Positions 16,488 to 25,079 of a stretch of 64,000 bases of DNA are shown here, piece by piece. Source of the stretch: Actinomadura sp. K4S16 (lineage in GTDB: Bacteria; Actinomycetota; Actinomycetes; Streptosporangiales; Streptosporangiaceae); the NCBI RefSeq assembly GCF_008327685.1, contig NZ_BDDE01000010.1, positions 1,116,001 through 1,180,000 on the forward strand, written 5' to 3'. The notes under the pieces were generated by a model. It was not told the origin of the DNA, did not search any database, and saw only the letters and a program-made list of their open reading frames with translations. A program made the translations under genes and the position numbers. Numbering within the stretch: the stretch's first letter is position 1; each line of letters starts with the position of its first letter.

Positions 16488-17660
16488 ATGAGCAGCACGG
16501 TGCAGGGCCACTGCGATCCGGCGTTCGCCGGCGTCCGCGAGGTGTTCGAAGCGAACTTCGCCGAGGGCCGCGAGCTCGGCGCAGCCGTGGCCGTCTACGC
16601 GGGCGACCGCAAGGTCGTCGACCTGTGGGGCGGTGTCGCCGACCGCCGCACCGGCCGCGCGTGGCAGCCCGACACGCCCTGCTTCGGGTTCTCCTGCACC
16701 AAGGCGGTGACGGCCGCGGCCGCGCTGCTGCTCGCCGAGCGCGGCGCCTACGAGGTGGACGGCCCGGTGACGGACTGGTGGCCGGAGTTCGGCGCCGCGG
16801 GCAAGGACGGCGCGACGGCCGCGCACCTGCTGTCGCACCAGGCGGGCCTGCCCGCGTTCGCGCGCCCCGTCCCGGCCGAGGAGGCCGCGGACGCCCCCGC
16901 CCGCGCGGCCGAGCTGGCCGCGCAGGAGCCCGAGTGGGCGCCGGGCGAGGCCCACGGCTACCACGCGCTCACCTACGGCTGGCTGGCCGGTGAGATCGTC
17001 CGCCGCCACTCCGGTGGCCGGACGGTCGGCGCGTTCGTGAAGGACGCGTTCGCCCGCGACCTCGACCTGTGGGTGGGGGCCCCGGACTCGGTGATCGAGC
17101 GGGCCGCGAGGCTGTCGTCGGGCCGGCGCTCGGGCGGCGGGGCCGACGCGCCCAAGACCACCGAGCCCGACGTCCTGACCCGGCTCGCCGAGGCCTACCT
17201 CGATCCGGGGAGCCTGATGAACCGGTCGCTGAACAACCCGGACCCGGGCAAGGGCGGCTACAACAACCCGGTCGTGCTGCGCGCCGGATGGCCGGCCGCC
17301 GGGATGACGGCGACCGCGCCCGCGCTCGCCGGCTTCTACCGCGACCTCGTCGCGGGCCGGATCCTGCGTCCCGACACGCTGCGCGAGGCCGTCCGCCCGC
17401 GCGTCGGCGGCCCCGACCGCACGCTGCTGGTGCGGAGCTCCTTCGGCCTCGGCTTCATGCGCCCGTCGCAGACCTTCTTCACTCCGCGGGCGGGCCGGGA
17501 GTCGGCGTTCGGCCACACCGGCGCGGGCGGCTCGATCGGCCTCGGCGACCCCGAGGCCGGGCTGGCGCTCGCCTACCTGCCGAACCTGATGGGCGACCAG
17601 GCGTCCGGCGACCTGCGCGCGTACCGGCTGACGCAGGCGGCGTACGCCTCGCTGGCGTGA
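16488..17660 (+). CDS. Serine hydrolase of the beta-lactamase/class C-like family (family VIII esterase type)
   Basis: Protein of 390 aa from ATG 16488, no signal peptide. SxxK motif is S69-C-T-K72, the Tyr motif is GYHALTYGW (Y158/Y163) and the third motif region is GHTGAGGS. This pattern is that of cytoplasmic carboxylesterases related to class C beta-lactamases (EstB-like) rather than secreted penicillin-binding proteins. Likely hydrolyses small esters. Stands 21 bp before endonuclease V, possibly co-transcribed. Confidence 0.88.
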   Translation: MSSTVQGHCDPAFAGVREVFEANFAEGRELGAAVAVYAGDRKVVDLWGGVADRRTGRAWQPDTPCFGFSCTKAVTAAAALLLAERGAYEVDGPVTDWWPEFGAAGKDGATAAHLLSHQAGLPAFARPVPAEEAADAPARAAELAAQEPEWAPGEAHGYHALTYGWLAGEIVRRHSGGRTVGAFVKDAFARDLDLWVGAPDSVIERAARLSSGRRSGGGADAPKTTEPDVLTRLAEAYLDPGSLMNRSLNNPDPGKGGYNNPVVLRAGWPAAGMTATAPALAGFYRDLVAGRILRPDTLREAVRPRVGGPDRTLLVRSSFGLGFMRPSQTFFTPRAGRESAFGHTGAGGSIGLGDPEAGLALAYLPNLMGDQASGDLRAYRLTQAAYASLA

Positions 17661-17681
17661 CGGGACGGTAGCGTCCGGGCC

Positions 17682-18377
17682 ATGGACGTACGCGAGCTGC
17701 ATCCCTGGCCGGCAACACCCGCGGAGGCCGAGGCGATCCAGGACCGGCTGCGCCCGATGCTCGAACTGGACGTCCCGGGGCCGGCCGCGCCGCGCACGGT
17801 CGCGGGCCTGGACGTGTCCTACGCGGGCGACGGCGGCGGCTCCGGCGACCGGCTGGCCGCCGCCGCGGTCGTCCTGGACGCGGCGACGCTGGAGGTCGTG
17901 GAGGAGTCGGTCGCCGTGGGGACTGCCGCGTTCCCCTACGTCCCGGGCCTGTTCGCCTTCCGGGAGCTGCCCACGCTGCTGGAGGCCCTCCGCGCCCTGG
18001 AGACCACGCCCGACCTGCTCGTCTGCGACGGATTCGGGATCGCGCACCCGCGCCGCTTCGGGCTGGCCTGCCACCTCGGCGTGCTGACCGGCCTGCCGTC
18101 CATCGGCGTCGGCAAGACCGCGTTCGTCGGCGCGTACGAGCAGCCGGGGCCGCGGCGCGGCGACGCGAGCCCGCTGGTGGACGGCGGCGAGACGGTCGGC
18201 CGGGTGCTGCGGACCCGGGACGGGGTGAAGCCGGTGTTCGTGTCCGTCGGGCACCGGGCCGGCCTCGACGCCGCGTGCCGCGCCGTCCTCGCCCTGACCC
18301 CCGAGTACCGGCTGCCGGAGACGACGCGCAGGGCCGACCGGCTGTCGCGGGACGCACTCGCCGCGCGCTCCGGGTAG
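17682..18377 (+). CDS. nfi: Endonuclease V (deoxyinosine 3' endonuclease)
   Basis: Protein of 231 aa. Cuts DNA at the second bond 3' of deoxyinosine in repair of deaminated adenine. Metal and catalytic residues are visible: D44 (GLDVSY), E95 (YVPGLFAFRE), D116 (CDGFGIAHPRRFG), the IGVGKT loop and the late His in SVGHRAG. Length is normal for the family. Confidence 0.95.
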   Translation: MDVRELHPWPATPAEAEAIQDRLRPMLELDVPGPAAPRTVAGLDVSYAGDGGGSGDRLAAAAVVLDAATLEVVEESVAVGTAAFPYVPGLFAFRELPTLLEALRALETTPDLLVCDGFGIAHPRRFGLACHLGVLTGLPSIGVGKTAFVGAYEQPGPRRGDASPLVDGGETVGRVLRTRDGVKPVFVSVGHRAGLDAACRAVLALTPEYRLPETTRRADRLSRDALAARSG

Positions 18378-18463
18378 CGCATCCGGCCCGTCAGATGGCA
18401 CGCTCGTCCAAAGAAGCAGGCCGGGGGCCGCGTCAGGCCACCCGCGACCGCTGGACGGTGCCC

Positions 18464-19033
18464 ATGGAGACCCGGCCGATGCGGGCCGACGCCCGCCGCA
18501 ACTACGAACGACTCGTCACGACGGCCCGCACCGCCTTCACCGAGCACGGCACGGGCGCGTCCCTCGACGACATCGCCAAGCGGGCGGGCGTCGGCTCGGG
18601 AACGCTCTACCGCCACTTCCCCACCCGGGACGCGCTGCTGCACGCCGTCCTGCGCGAGCGGATCGACGGGCTGCTCGGGCACGCCGAGGCGCTGCTCGCC
18701 GAACCCGACCCCGAGGCCGCGCTCGGCCGCTGGCTGCGCACCTACCTGGCGGGCGCGGCGACCCCGCGCGGCACCTGCACCCTGATCATCGAGGCGATGG
18801 GCGCGGAGTGGGCGGACACCGGGCTCGGCGCCGCGGCCACCGCGATCCGCGCCGCGCTCGGCCGGCTGCTGGAGCGGGCCCAGCTGGCCGGGGCGGTCCG
18901 CGCCGAGATCGACCCGGGCGACCTGCTGCGGCTCGCGAACGCGATCGGCGTGGCGTCCGAGCGCACCCCCGACCCGGGCGGATACGCCGACCGGATGCTC
19001 GCGCTGCTGTTCGGGGGGCTGCGCGCGGGATAG
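18464..19033 (+). CDS. TetR-family regulator
   Basis: About 189 aa; ATG 18464 chosen, with GTG 18458 or ATG 18479 as alternatives, because there is no strong ribosome-binding site. HTH: ARTAFTEHGTGASLDDIAKRAGVGSGTLYRHF. The C-terminal ligand domain carries LGRWLRTYLAGAATPRGTC and a second half rich in Ala/Leu helices. Located 70 bp upstream of the SDR gene, with an 18-bp palindrome between them, so it is the likely regulator of that gene. A longer frame from 18275 overlaps nfi and is rejected. Confidence 0.88.
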   Translation: METRPMRADARRNYERLVTTARTAFTEHGTGASLDDIAKRAGVGSGTLYRHFPTRDALLHAVLRERIDGLLGHAEALLAEPDPEAALGRWLRTYLAGAATPRGTCTLIIEAMGAEWADTGLGAAATAIRAALGRLLERAQLAGAVRAEIDPGDLLRLANAIGVASERTPDPGGYADRMLALLFGGLRAG

Positions 19034-19052
19034 GGGCCGCCTTGTTCGGTTG

Positions 19053-19070
19053 ACCAAGCGTTCGCTAGGT
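19053..19070. promoter_or_regulatory. 18-bp palindromic TetR-type operator before the SDR gene
   Basis: ACCAAGCGTTCGCTAGGT has matching arms (ACCAAGCG against ACCTAGCG in reverse complement, 7 of 8) around TT. Related sites with the CCAAGC/GCTNGG arms occur at 34539-34554 and 62930-62943. Confidence 0.65.
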
Positions 19071-19103
19071 TGGCCGGGAGGCAACGGGCGACGAGGAGCG
19101 TTG

Positions 19104-19865
19104 ATGGGGCAGCTTGACGGCAAGGTGGCGCTGATCACCGGTGGCGCGCGCGGCATGGGCAAGGCGCACGTCCGCCGGTTCCTGGACGAGGGCGCCAAGG
19201 TGGTGTTCGGCGACGTCCTGGAGGAGGAGGGCGCCAAGCTGGCCGCCGACCTCGGGGACGACGTCCGCTTCGTCCGGATGGACGTGTCCCGGGAGGAGGA
19301 CTGGCAGCGTGCCGTCCAGACCGCGACCGAGACGTTCGGGGCGCTGAACGTCCTGGTCAACAACGCCGGGATCCTCCGGCACAAGACCATCGAGAACATG
19401 GCGGTCGAGGAGTTCCGCCAGATCCTGGACGTGAACCTCGTCGGCCAGTGGCTCGGCGTGAAGACGGTGACCGCCCCGATGCGCGCGGCGGGCGGCGGCT
19501 CGATCGTCAACGTCTCCTCGACCGAGGGCTTCATCGGCGCGGCCGGCCTCGCCGCCTACAGCGCGAGCAAGTTCGGCGTCCGCGGGCTGACCAAGTCCGC
19601 CGCCCGCGAGCTCGGCCGGTACGGCATCCGCGTGAACTCCATCCACCCCGGCGGCGTGCTGACGCCCCTCACCATGCAGGACGACATCGTCTCGGCCACG
19701 GCCGACAGCGCCGACGCGTTCATGAAGGCGCTGCCCCTCGGGCGCATGGGCAAGGCGCAGGAGATCACCGGGCTGGTCGTCTTCCTCGCCTCGGACGACT
19801 CGACCTACTGCACCGGCAGCGAGGTCCTGGTCGACGGCGGCATGCTCACGGGCGCCGGCTACTGA
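19104..19865 (+). CDS. Short-chain dehydrogenase, hydroxysteroid-dehydrogenase-like
   Basis: Protein of 253 aa from ATG 19104 (GAGGAG upstream). Classical SDR: TGGARGMG nucleotide motif (12-19), NNAG (86-89), catalytic S139, Y152 and K156 (YSASK), and the PGGVLTP loop. The D at the end of beta 2 (FGD) suggests NAD(H) preference. Overall pattern resembles 3-alpha/20-beta-hydroxysteroid dehydrogenases. The actual substrate is unproven, but TetR control through a CCAAGCG-type palindrome would fit a lipid or steroid role. Confidence 0.9.
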   Translation: MGQLDGKVALITGGARGMGKAHVRRFLDEGAKVVFGDVLEEEGAKLAADLGDDVRFVRMDVSREEDWQRAVQTATETFGALNVLVNNAGILRHKTIENMAVEEFRQILDVNLVGQWLGVKTVTAPMRAAGGGSIVNVSSTEGFIGAAGLAAYSASKFGVRGLTKSAARELGRYGIRVNSIHPGGVLTPLTMQDDIVSATADSADAFMKALPLGRMGKAQEITGLVVFLASDDSTYCTGSEVLVDGGMLTGAGY

Positions 19866-19873
19866 GCGCGGCA

Positions 19874-19907
19874 GGCCGCCGGTGCCTGCTCGCACGCACC
19901 GGCGGCC
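19874..19907. terminator. Bidirectional terminator hairpin
   Basis: A 12-bp perfect stem (GGCCGCCGGTGC with GCACCGGCGGCC) and a 10-base loop between the convergent SDR and amidase genes. Confidence 0.78.
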
Positions 19908-19919
19908 CGTTCGCGGGGC

Positions 19920-21296
19920 CTAGGGGCGCCGCTCGGCCCATCCTTCGACCGACTCCAGCTGCGCCGCGAGCGAGATGAGCGTCGCCTCGTCGGAGTCGTG
20001 CCCGAGCAGCTGGGCGCCGATCGGCAGCCCGTTCTTCGTGAACCCCGCCGGCACGTTCACCCCGGGCCATCCCAGGACGTTCCACGTCCACGCGTACGGG
20101 CACGCGGCCGCGACACCCGACTGCGTCTTCTGGTAGCCGGCCCCGTCGAAGGCCCCGACGCGCAACGGCGGCTGCGCGGTCGTGGGCGTCATCACCACGT
20201 CCGCGACCTGGAAGATGCGCCCGACCCGCCTCCTCAGGTACGGGTCCATCCGCTTCGCCAGGGGCAGCAGCCGCCGGCCGAGGACCCGCCCGATCCGCGC
20301 CTCGGCCTCCGTCCGGGGATCGGGCCGCGGGTCGGGCAGGGACTCCAGCCAGTCGGCGACACCGGCCGTCCCGCGCGGGACGAGCCCGAGCGCCACCGGC
20401 CCGTAGTCGGGGTCGGCGGGGAACACCTTGTGCCCGAGGGCGGTCAGCCTCCGCGCGAGCCGCTCCACCGCCGACCGGATCTGCGGGTCGAGCCTCCCGC
20501 TGACCCCGAGGGCCGTCCGGTAGGACACGGCGATCCGCAGCCTGCCCGGCTCCCGCTTCGCCGCCTCGGCGAACGAGGTGATGGGCGGGTCGAGCTGGTA
20601 GACGTCCTCGGGGTGGCTGCCGGTCAGCACGTCGAGCAGCAGGGCGGCGTCCCCCACGGTCCGCGCCAGCGGCCCCCACACGGTGATCCCGTTGAACGGA
20701 TCCGTCTGCGGATAGGCGGACACCCGCCCGCGCTGGGGCTTGATGCCGACCAGGCCCGTCCACGCCGCCGGGATGCGGACCGAACCGGCCCCGTCGGAAC
20801 CGACCGCCGCCGCGACCATGCCCGCCGCCACGGCCGCCGCCGACCCGCCCGACGACCCGCCGGGCGAGTAGTCGGGGTTCCACGGGTTCCGCGCGATCCC
20901 GTACTCGCGCGACTCGCTGAACGGCCACAGCCCGAGCTCGCACGTCGTCGTCTTCCCCACGATGACGGCCCCGGCCGCCCGCAGCTTGCGCACGACCTCC
21001 CCGTCCCGCGTCACCGGCCGGTGGTCCGCCGCGACCGCGAAGGGCGTGGTCTCCCCCGCCAGGTCCGTGTCGTCCTTGATGGCGACGGGCACCCCGAGCA
21101 GCGGCAGCCGCTCCCCGTCCGCCAGCCGCTTGTCGGCCTCCAGCGCCTCCTGCGCGGCCGCCTCGGCCCGCACCACCCGGAACGCGCCGAGCGACTCCTG
21201 CCGGCCGATGGCCTCCAGGCTCTCCTCCACCAGGTCGCTCGAGGAGACCTCCCCCTTCGCCAGCGCCTCCGCCTGCCCGGCCAGTCCCGCTTCCAC
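19920..21296 (-). CDS. Amidase (amidase-signature family)
   Basis: Protein of 458 aa from GTG 21296 (GGGAGG upstream). Ser-cisSer-Lys triad: K74 (VAIKDD), cis-Ser S148 (PGGSSGGS), nucleophile S172 ([12 protein letters not shown]). Hydrolyses carboxamides to acid and ammonia. Substrate range in the family is broad (aliphatic/aryl amides, glutamyl-tRNA only in GatA, which this is not by context). No signal peptide. Divergent from a TetR gene with a 24-bp perfect palindrome between them, so probably inducible. Confidence 0.93.
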   Translation of the reverse strand: MEAGLAGQAEALAKGEVSSSDLVEESLEAIGRQESLGAFRVVRAEAAAQEALEADKRLADGERLPLLGVPVAIKDDTDLAGETTPFAVAADHRPVTRDGEVVRKLRAAGAVIVGKTTTCELGLWPFSESREYGIARNPWNPDYSPGGSSGGSAAAVAAGMVAAAVGSDGAGSVRIPAAWTGLVGIKPQRGRVSAYPQTDPFNGITVWGPLARTVGDAALLLDVLTGSHPEDVYQLDPPITSFAEAAKREPGRLRIAVSYRTALGVSGRLDPQIRSAVERLARRLTALGHKVFPADPDYGPVALGLVPRGTAGVADWLESLPDPRPDPRTEAEARIGRVLGRRLLPLAKRMDPYLRRRVGRIFQVADVVMTPTTAQPPLRVGAFDGAGYQKTQSGVAAACPYAWTWNVLGWPGVNVPAGFTKNGLPIGAQLLGHDSDEATLISLAAQLESVEGWAERRP

Positions 21297-21309
21297 AGCA
21301 GCCTCCCGC

Positions 21310-21333
21310 TATCGTTCGTTCGAACGAACGATA
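21310..21333. promoter_or_regulatory. 24-bp perfect palindrome, operator between amidase and tetR
   Basis: The left half TATCGTTCGTTC is followed directly by its exact reverse complement. It lies 14 bp before the amidase start and 36 bp before the tetR start, so a bound repressor could silence both genes. The TCGTTCG repeat inside each arm resembles TetR sites bound by two dimers. Confidence 0.85.
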
Positions 21334-21368
21334 CTGAAGCCACCGGTACTAGGGAAGACTGTGCTTCG

Positions 21369-21929
21369 ATGAGCGCCCGCGACCAGATCCTCCACGCCAC
21401 CCTCCGCCTGATCGGCGAGCAGGGCATCGGCGCCGTGACCAACAGGGCCGTCGCCCGCGCGGCCGGCGTCTCCCTCGGCTCCCTGACCTACCACTTCCCC
21501 AGCCAGGAGGACCTGCTCCGCGAGGCGCTGCACACCTTCGTCGAGCAGGAGATCGCCCGCATCACCGCCTACGTCCAGGCCCTCGCCGAGTCGGGCATCG
21601 CGCCCGTCGAGGCCGCCGACGAGGTCGAGAAGGCCGTCCTCGGCGTCACCCACGACCCCGAGCAGCTCGCGAACCTCGAACTCCACCTGCACGCCGCCCG
21701 CAACCCGGCCCTCCGCGAGACCTCCACGCGCTCCGTCGAGGCCTACGACCGCCTGGCCGCCGCCATCCTGACCGCCCTCGGCATCCCGGACGCCGAACGC
21801 CACGCCCCCGCGGTCGTCGCGATGCTCTACGGCCTCGCCGTCCGCCGCCTCGCCACCGGCGACACCACCGCCACGGGCACCGCCGACGCCTTCCGCCTGC
21901 TCCTGCTCGGCGCCCTCCCCCGCCCCTGA
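21369..21929 (+). CDS. TetR-family regulator of the amidase gene (predicted)
   Basis: Protein of 186 aa from ATG 21369. HTH: LIGEQGIGAVTNRAVARAAGVSLGSLTYHF, of the subtype with short C-terminal domain (LRLIGEQG ... SLGSLTYHFPSQEDLL). Divergent arrangement and the perfect palindrome make it the local repressor, probably also of itself. The ligand is presumably an amide or related compound; inferred only. Confidence 0.9.
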   Translation: MSARDQILHATLRLIGEQGIGAVTNRAVARAAGVSLGSLTYHFPSQEDLLREALHTFVEQEIARITAYVQALAESGIAPVEAADEVEKAVLGVTHDPEQLANLELHLHAARNPALRETSTRSVEAYDRLAAAILTALGIPDAERHAPAVVAMLYGLAVRRLATGDTTATGTADAFRLLLLGALPRP

Positions 21930-22357
21930 AAAGACTTCTGGCCCGCACGGCCCCAGAGCGGGGTTACGGGGCCGTGCGGGCCAGAAACCTGTCTCAATCA
22001 GGAACCTCAGTCGGAACCTCAGCCGACGTCTCGCTCTGCGCTCTCCGCCTGTGCACCTCCGCCGTGTCTCCGATCTGACACCCGCAACGCTAAGCCGCCC
22101 CACCCCCCACCAGAACCCCTTTAAGCCTCACTTAGGGAACCCCTGAGCCACCCTTATTCACGCCCCGTCTGAGGGTGGTCGGGGAGGGTGGGCTGGAGTC
22201 GTTCACCTGCGCGGACGGGTGGGAACTCGGCTGTGGGGGGCGGGTGGGGGTGCCCGGGTCGGGGGAGTAAGAAGTGGCTTCGCGACTCTCTGCACATCTG
22301 GCATGACTCTGGGTAACATGCTGGTGTAAGTCCGCCGCCTCAAGGGGGAGGTTTCAG
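21930..22357. other. Gene-free stretch between tetR and the SH3-like gene
   Basis: 428 bp without a gene. It holds the 21936-21986 terminator and a lower-GC section around 22090-22160. Close to the next gene there is a likely promoter zone, GGGTAACATGCTGGTG at 22311-22326 being the only -10-like sequence, and a good ribosome-binding site (GGGGGAGG). Confidence 0.55.
21936..21986 (+). terminator. Strong terminator hairpin after tetR
   Basis: A 19-bp perfect stem (arms 21936-21954 and 21968-21986, TTCTGGCCCGCACGGCCCC and its complement) and a 13-base loop, directly after the tetR stop codon. Confidence 0.85.
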
Positions 22358-22852
22358 ATGCACGTAAGGATGAAGCTCGGCGTCGCCGCGGCCGCTACGG
22401 CGCTCACCGGCGGTGCGCTCGGGCTCGGCGCGGCCGCCTCGGCCGCGCCGCCGCCGGTTCCGGGCCAGAACGGGTCACACGCGGCCCATCCCAGCCCTTC
22501 GCAGCCGCAGGAGGAGGGCCACGGTCCGGGCGCCATCGAGGTCGGGCCGCAGGGCGCGGCCGAGGCGATGAACCGGCTCCTCGCCCGCGACGGGGGGCGC
22601 GCCCACTGGTGCTACGGGGAGGTCCTGCCGGAGAACGGGCTCAACGTCCGCACCGGGCCGAGCCTCGACTACCCGGTGGTCGGCGTCCTGGCGAGGGACT
22701 CCAAGGTCAAGACCGACTGGGACACCATCGAGCGCAGGGACGGCTACCTGTGGGTCATGATGACTCCCCACCGCTGGATCGCCGACTACAAACTCGGCCC
22801 GGACAACGGGGACACCGTCGGTAAGTGGTACGTCAAGTACTTCAACTGCTGA
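22358..22852 (+). CDS. Secreted SH3-like domain protein
   Basis: Protein of 164 aa from ATG 22358. Signal peptide MHVRMKLGVAAAATALTGG... with cleavage near ASA-APPP. A Pro/His-rich linker is followed by a bacterial SH3-type domain (about 85-164) with the hallmark GLNVRTGPSLDYPVVGVL and a terminal Cys that may pair with the one in HWCYGE. Such domains bind peptidoglycan or other wall components. No catalytic domain, so it is a small cell-wall-associated or secreted binding protein. Confidence 0.88.
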   Translation: MHVRMKLGVAAAATALTGGALGLGAAASAAPPPVPGQNGSHAAHPSPSQPQEEGHGPGAIEVGPQGAAEAMNRLLARDGGRAHWCYGEVLPENGLNVRTGPSLDYPVVGVLARDSKVKTDWDTIERRDGYLWVMMTPHRWIADYKLGPDNGDTVGKWYVKYFNC

Positions 22853-22862
22853 CCGCAAGCTC

Positions 22863-22895
22863 ACCGGGCCGGCGTCCCCAGGACTCCGGCCCGGT
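22863..22895 (+). terminator. Hairpin after the SH3-like gene
   Basis: A 10-bp perfect stem (ACCGGGCCGG with CCGGCCCGGT) and a 13-base loop, 11 bp after the stop codon. Confidence 0.65.
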
Positions 22896-22920
22896 TCGGT
22901 CGCGCTGATAGCGTCCCCGC

Positions 22921-23424
22921 ATGGAAGAAGTGCCGTACACCGGTGATGAGAAGGAAAGTCTGAAGGCCGCCCTCGACCGGCATCGGGACGTGGTCCTGTG
23001 GAAGCTGGACGGCCTGGACGAGGAGCAGGCGCGGCGCCCCATGACCCCGTCCGGCACGAGCCTGCTCGGCCTGACCAAGCACCTCGCCGCGGTCGAGTAC
23101 GACTGGTTCTCCAGGACGTTCGGGCGGGAGACCGAGCCGCTTCCGTTCAGCGACGACGACCCGGAGGCCGACCTCAGGATCGAGCCCGGCGAGACCATCG
23201 AGGGCATCGCCGCGTTCTACGGGCGGGCGCGGGCCGCGTCCGACAAGGTCATCGAGGAGCTGGGCCTCGAGGACCGGGGCACCGCCTGGCACGGCGCCGA
23301 GGTCTCCCTGCGGTGGGTGCTGATCCACATGGTCGAGGAGACGGCGCGGCACGCCGGCCACATGGACATCCTCCGCGAACTGCTCGACGGCGCGACCGGT
23401 GACCACGTCCGCGAGGAGGGCTAG
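22921..23424 (+). CDS. DinB-superfamily protein (DUF664)
   Basis: Protein of 167 aa. Four-helix DinB fold with metal-binding His in LLGLTKHLAAVEYDW and HMVEETARHAGHMDIL, the standard DUF664 signature. Members include mycothiol-dependent enzymes and stress proteins; actinobacterial DUF664 members are suspected thiol transferases. The specific reaction is not predictable. Overlaps the stop of the convergent tiny gene at 23421 by 4 bp. Confidence 0.88.
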   Translation: MEEVPYTGDEKESLKAALDRHRDVVLWKLDGLDEEQARRPMTPSGTSLLGLTKHLAAVEYDWFSRTFGRETEPLPFSDDDPEADLRIEPGETIEGIAAFYGRARAASDKVIEELGLEDRGTAWHGAEVSLRWVLIHMVEETARHAGHMDILRELLDGATGDHVREEG

Positions 23425-23609
23425 CCCCCGGGCGCGTGGGTGAGGTCGTGCGGGTCCGCGAGGCCCACCACCCGGATCGTGTACGAGCTGGGTGCGGTGG
23501 GCACGTTCCCGCTGGCGACGATTCCCGCGACGGCGATGAGGACGGCGACGACGAGGCCGACGACGCCGATGAGGCCGGCGGCGACGTACTGGGGGCGGGG
23601 GCGTCTCAT
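23421..23609 (-). CDS. Tiny single-helix membrane protein
   Basis: Protein of 62 aa from ATG 23609. RRPRPQYVAAG, one long hydrophobic helix (LIGVVGLVVAVLIAVAGIVA) and a short extracytoplasmic tail (VPTAPSSYTIRVVGLADPHDL). The basic start and helix are coherent with a real small membrane protein, but no family is recognised. Confidence 0.55.
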   Translation of the reverse strand: MRRPRPQYVAAGLIGVVGLVVAVLIAVAGIVASGNVPTAPSSYTIRVVGLADPHDLTHAPGG

Positions 23610-23846
23610 GCCGGTCACGGTAGGTGCGCTCCGCGGCGTCCCCACCCTGGTTAAGGCGGATTTAAGGCGACTCTATGCCTGCCCTACGTCCCTCAGAGGT
23701 CACGCGCTTCCCCGGCGTCTTCTCATGCGTGATCCCGCCTGATTCCTAGCTCAGACCCGCGACCACTCTGTACCGCAGCAGCCGATGAGCGGCCCACGCC
23801 GGTTTCCTGACCTATTTGCACTAGCGGGTATGCATAAACTCGTCAC

Positions 23847-24602
23847 ATGGACGGCGACGCTTGGGTGGACACGGAACCCTCGGCGGAGGCGACCCTCGGC
23901 GACAGCCGCGCCCGGGTCCTCCAGTTGATCAGGACCGCGGGCTCCGGACCACTCGGCATACGGGAGATCGCCGAGCGGGCCGGGCTGCATCCCAGCACAA
24001 CGCGTTTCCATCTCGACGGTCTGGTCGAGTCGGGCTTGGTGGAGCGGGTGACCGAGGATCGCGGCCGGCCCGGACGTCCGCGTTCGATGTACCGGGCGGC
24101 AGGCGACGACGGGAGGCGGAGCTACCGGCTGCTCGCGGGGATGCTCGCAAGTCTCGTCGCCGGCATGCTGCCCGATCCGCGCGAGGCCGCGATCGAGACC
24201 GGCCGTGCGTGGGGACGCTATCTCACCGATGCTCCCGCACCGTTCCAGCGCCTCCGTCTCGCGGACGCTCTCGAGCGGCTCAACCGCCTGATGGCCGGCA
24301 TGGGCTTCAGTCCGGAGTTCGAACACGACGCCGAGCACCCGGATCCGGAGGAGATCCGGCTCCGGGTGCACAATTGCGCCTTCGGTGATATCGCCGACCA
24401 GCACGCGGACGTCGCGTGCTCCCTGCATCTGGGCCTGATCCAGGGGGCACTCGCCCAGATGGACGTGCCGCTGATCGCGGATCGGCTGGACCCCATGATC
24501 GCGCCGCACCTCTGCCTGGCTTATCTTCGCCGCGAGGGGAAGCCGTCCACGGAAGGTGACGGCGGGCCGGTCGAACCGATCGGACGTCCGACCGCCGACT
24601 GA
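23847..24602 (+). CDS. HTH regulator with C-terminal Cys motif, next to the nirK operon
   Basis: Protein of 251 aa from ATG 23847, with no ribosome-binding site, so perhaps leaderless. Winged HTH: RVLQLIRTAGSGPLGIREIAERAGLHPSTTRFHLDGL, with a wing ERVTEDRGRPGRP (ArsR/SufR-like). The C-terminal domain contains VHNCAFGDIADQHADVACSLH, a Cys-x12-Cys pattern found in actinobacterial regulators suspected to bind metal or an Fe-S cluster. It ends 9 bp from the end of the convergent nirK operon. A role in sensing nitrite, NO or copper for that operon is inferred. Confidence 0.82.
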   Translation: MDGDAWVDTEPSAEATLGDSRARVLQLIRTAGSGPLGIREIAERAGLHPSTTRFHLDGLVESGLVERVTEDRGRPGRPRSMYRAAGDDGRRSYRLLAGMLASLVAGMLPDPREAAIETGRAWGRYLTDAPAPFQRLRLADALERLNRLMAGMGFSPEFEHDAEHPDPEEIRLRVHNCAFGDIADQHADVACSLHLGLIQGALAQMDVPLIADRLDPMIAPHLCLAYLRREGKPSTEGDGGPVEPIGRPTAD

Positions 24603-24611
24603 TCACAGGTG

Positions 24612-25058
24612 TCAGAGGCTCTGCTCGCCGGGCTCGTCCCGAACGGCCGTCCGCCGACCGAACAGGGCGACCAGGATCGCGGCGACCACCGCGACCTCGA
24701 TCACGACGCTGATGACGTCGAGGACACCGACCGCCTCTGCCTCCCCTGCCTCGGGCCCGAAGGGCAGCCCCGCCGTACGGGTCACCGCCCACAAGGTGAG
24801 GGCGCCGAGGTTGACGAGCAGCCCGGACAGCAGCATCGGGCGCTCGTCACCGGTGTACACCAGCACGGCCCAGATGAGCTGGAACATGCCGATGGCGCTG
24901 AAGAACACGCCCTGCGCCCACCATTCGTCCAAGTGCTCCGGGACGACGGCGTAGTGGACGAGCGCCGCGACGAACGAGCCGATCGCGGCGTACCGCCTGT
25001 ACAGGGCTTGCGATCGCAGGCCCGCTCCCTTGCTTCTGGCTTCGAGCAGCGTGGTCAT
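24612..25058 (-). CDS. Four-helix membrane protein in the nirK operon
   Basis: Protein of 148 aa from ATG 25058. Four predicted helices: YAAIGSFVAALVHYAVV, GVFFSAIGMFQLIWAVLVY, MLLSGLLVNLGALTLWAVTR and VLDVISVVIEVAVVAAILVALFG. Conserved-looking His and Glu near helix ends (ALVHYAVVPEHLDEWW). Only 21 bp after nirK, hence last gene of the operon. Could help nitrite/electron/copper handling at the membrane; unknown family to me. Confidence 0.8.
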   Translation of the reverse strand: MTTLLEARSKGAGLRSQALYRRYAAIGSFVAALVHYAVVPEHLDEWWAQGVFFSAIGMFQLIWAVLVYTGDERPMLLSGLLVNLGALTLWAVTRTAGLPFGPEAGEAEAVGVLDVISVVIEVAVVAAILVALFGRRTAVRDEPGEQSL

Positions 25059-25079
25059 GGTCGCCTCCTTGGTGTCGGG

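Noticed and set aside
15183..18401. 1072-codon minus-strand open frame
   Set aside because: Antisense to three well-supported plus-strand genes (DUF2156, serine hydrolase, endonuclease V).
18275..18463. Longer N-terminus of the TetR protein at 18464
   Set aside because: Would overlap nfi by 100 bp and adds a Pro/Arg-rich piece absent from TetR proteins.
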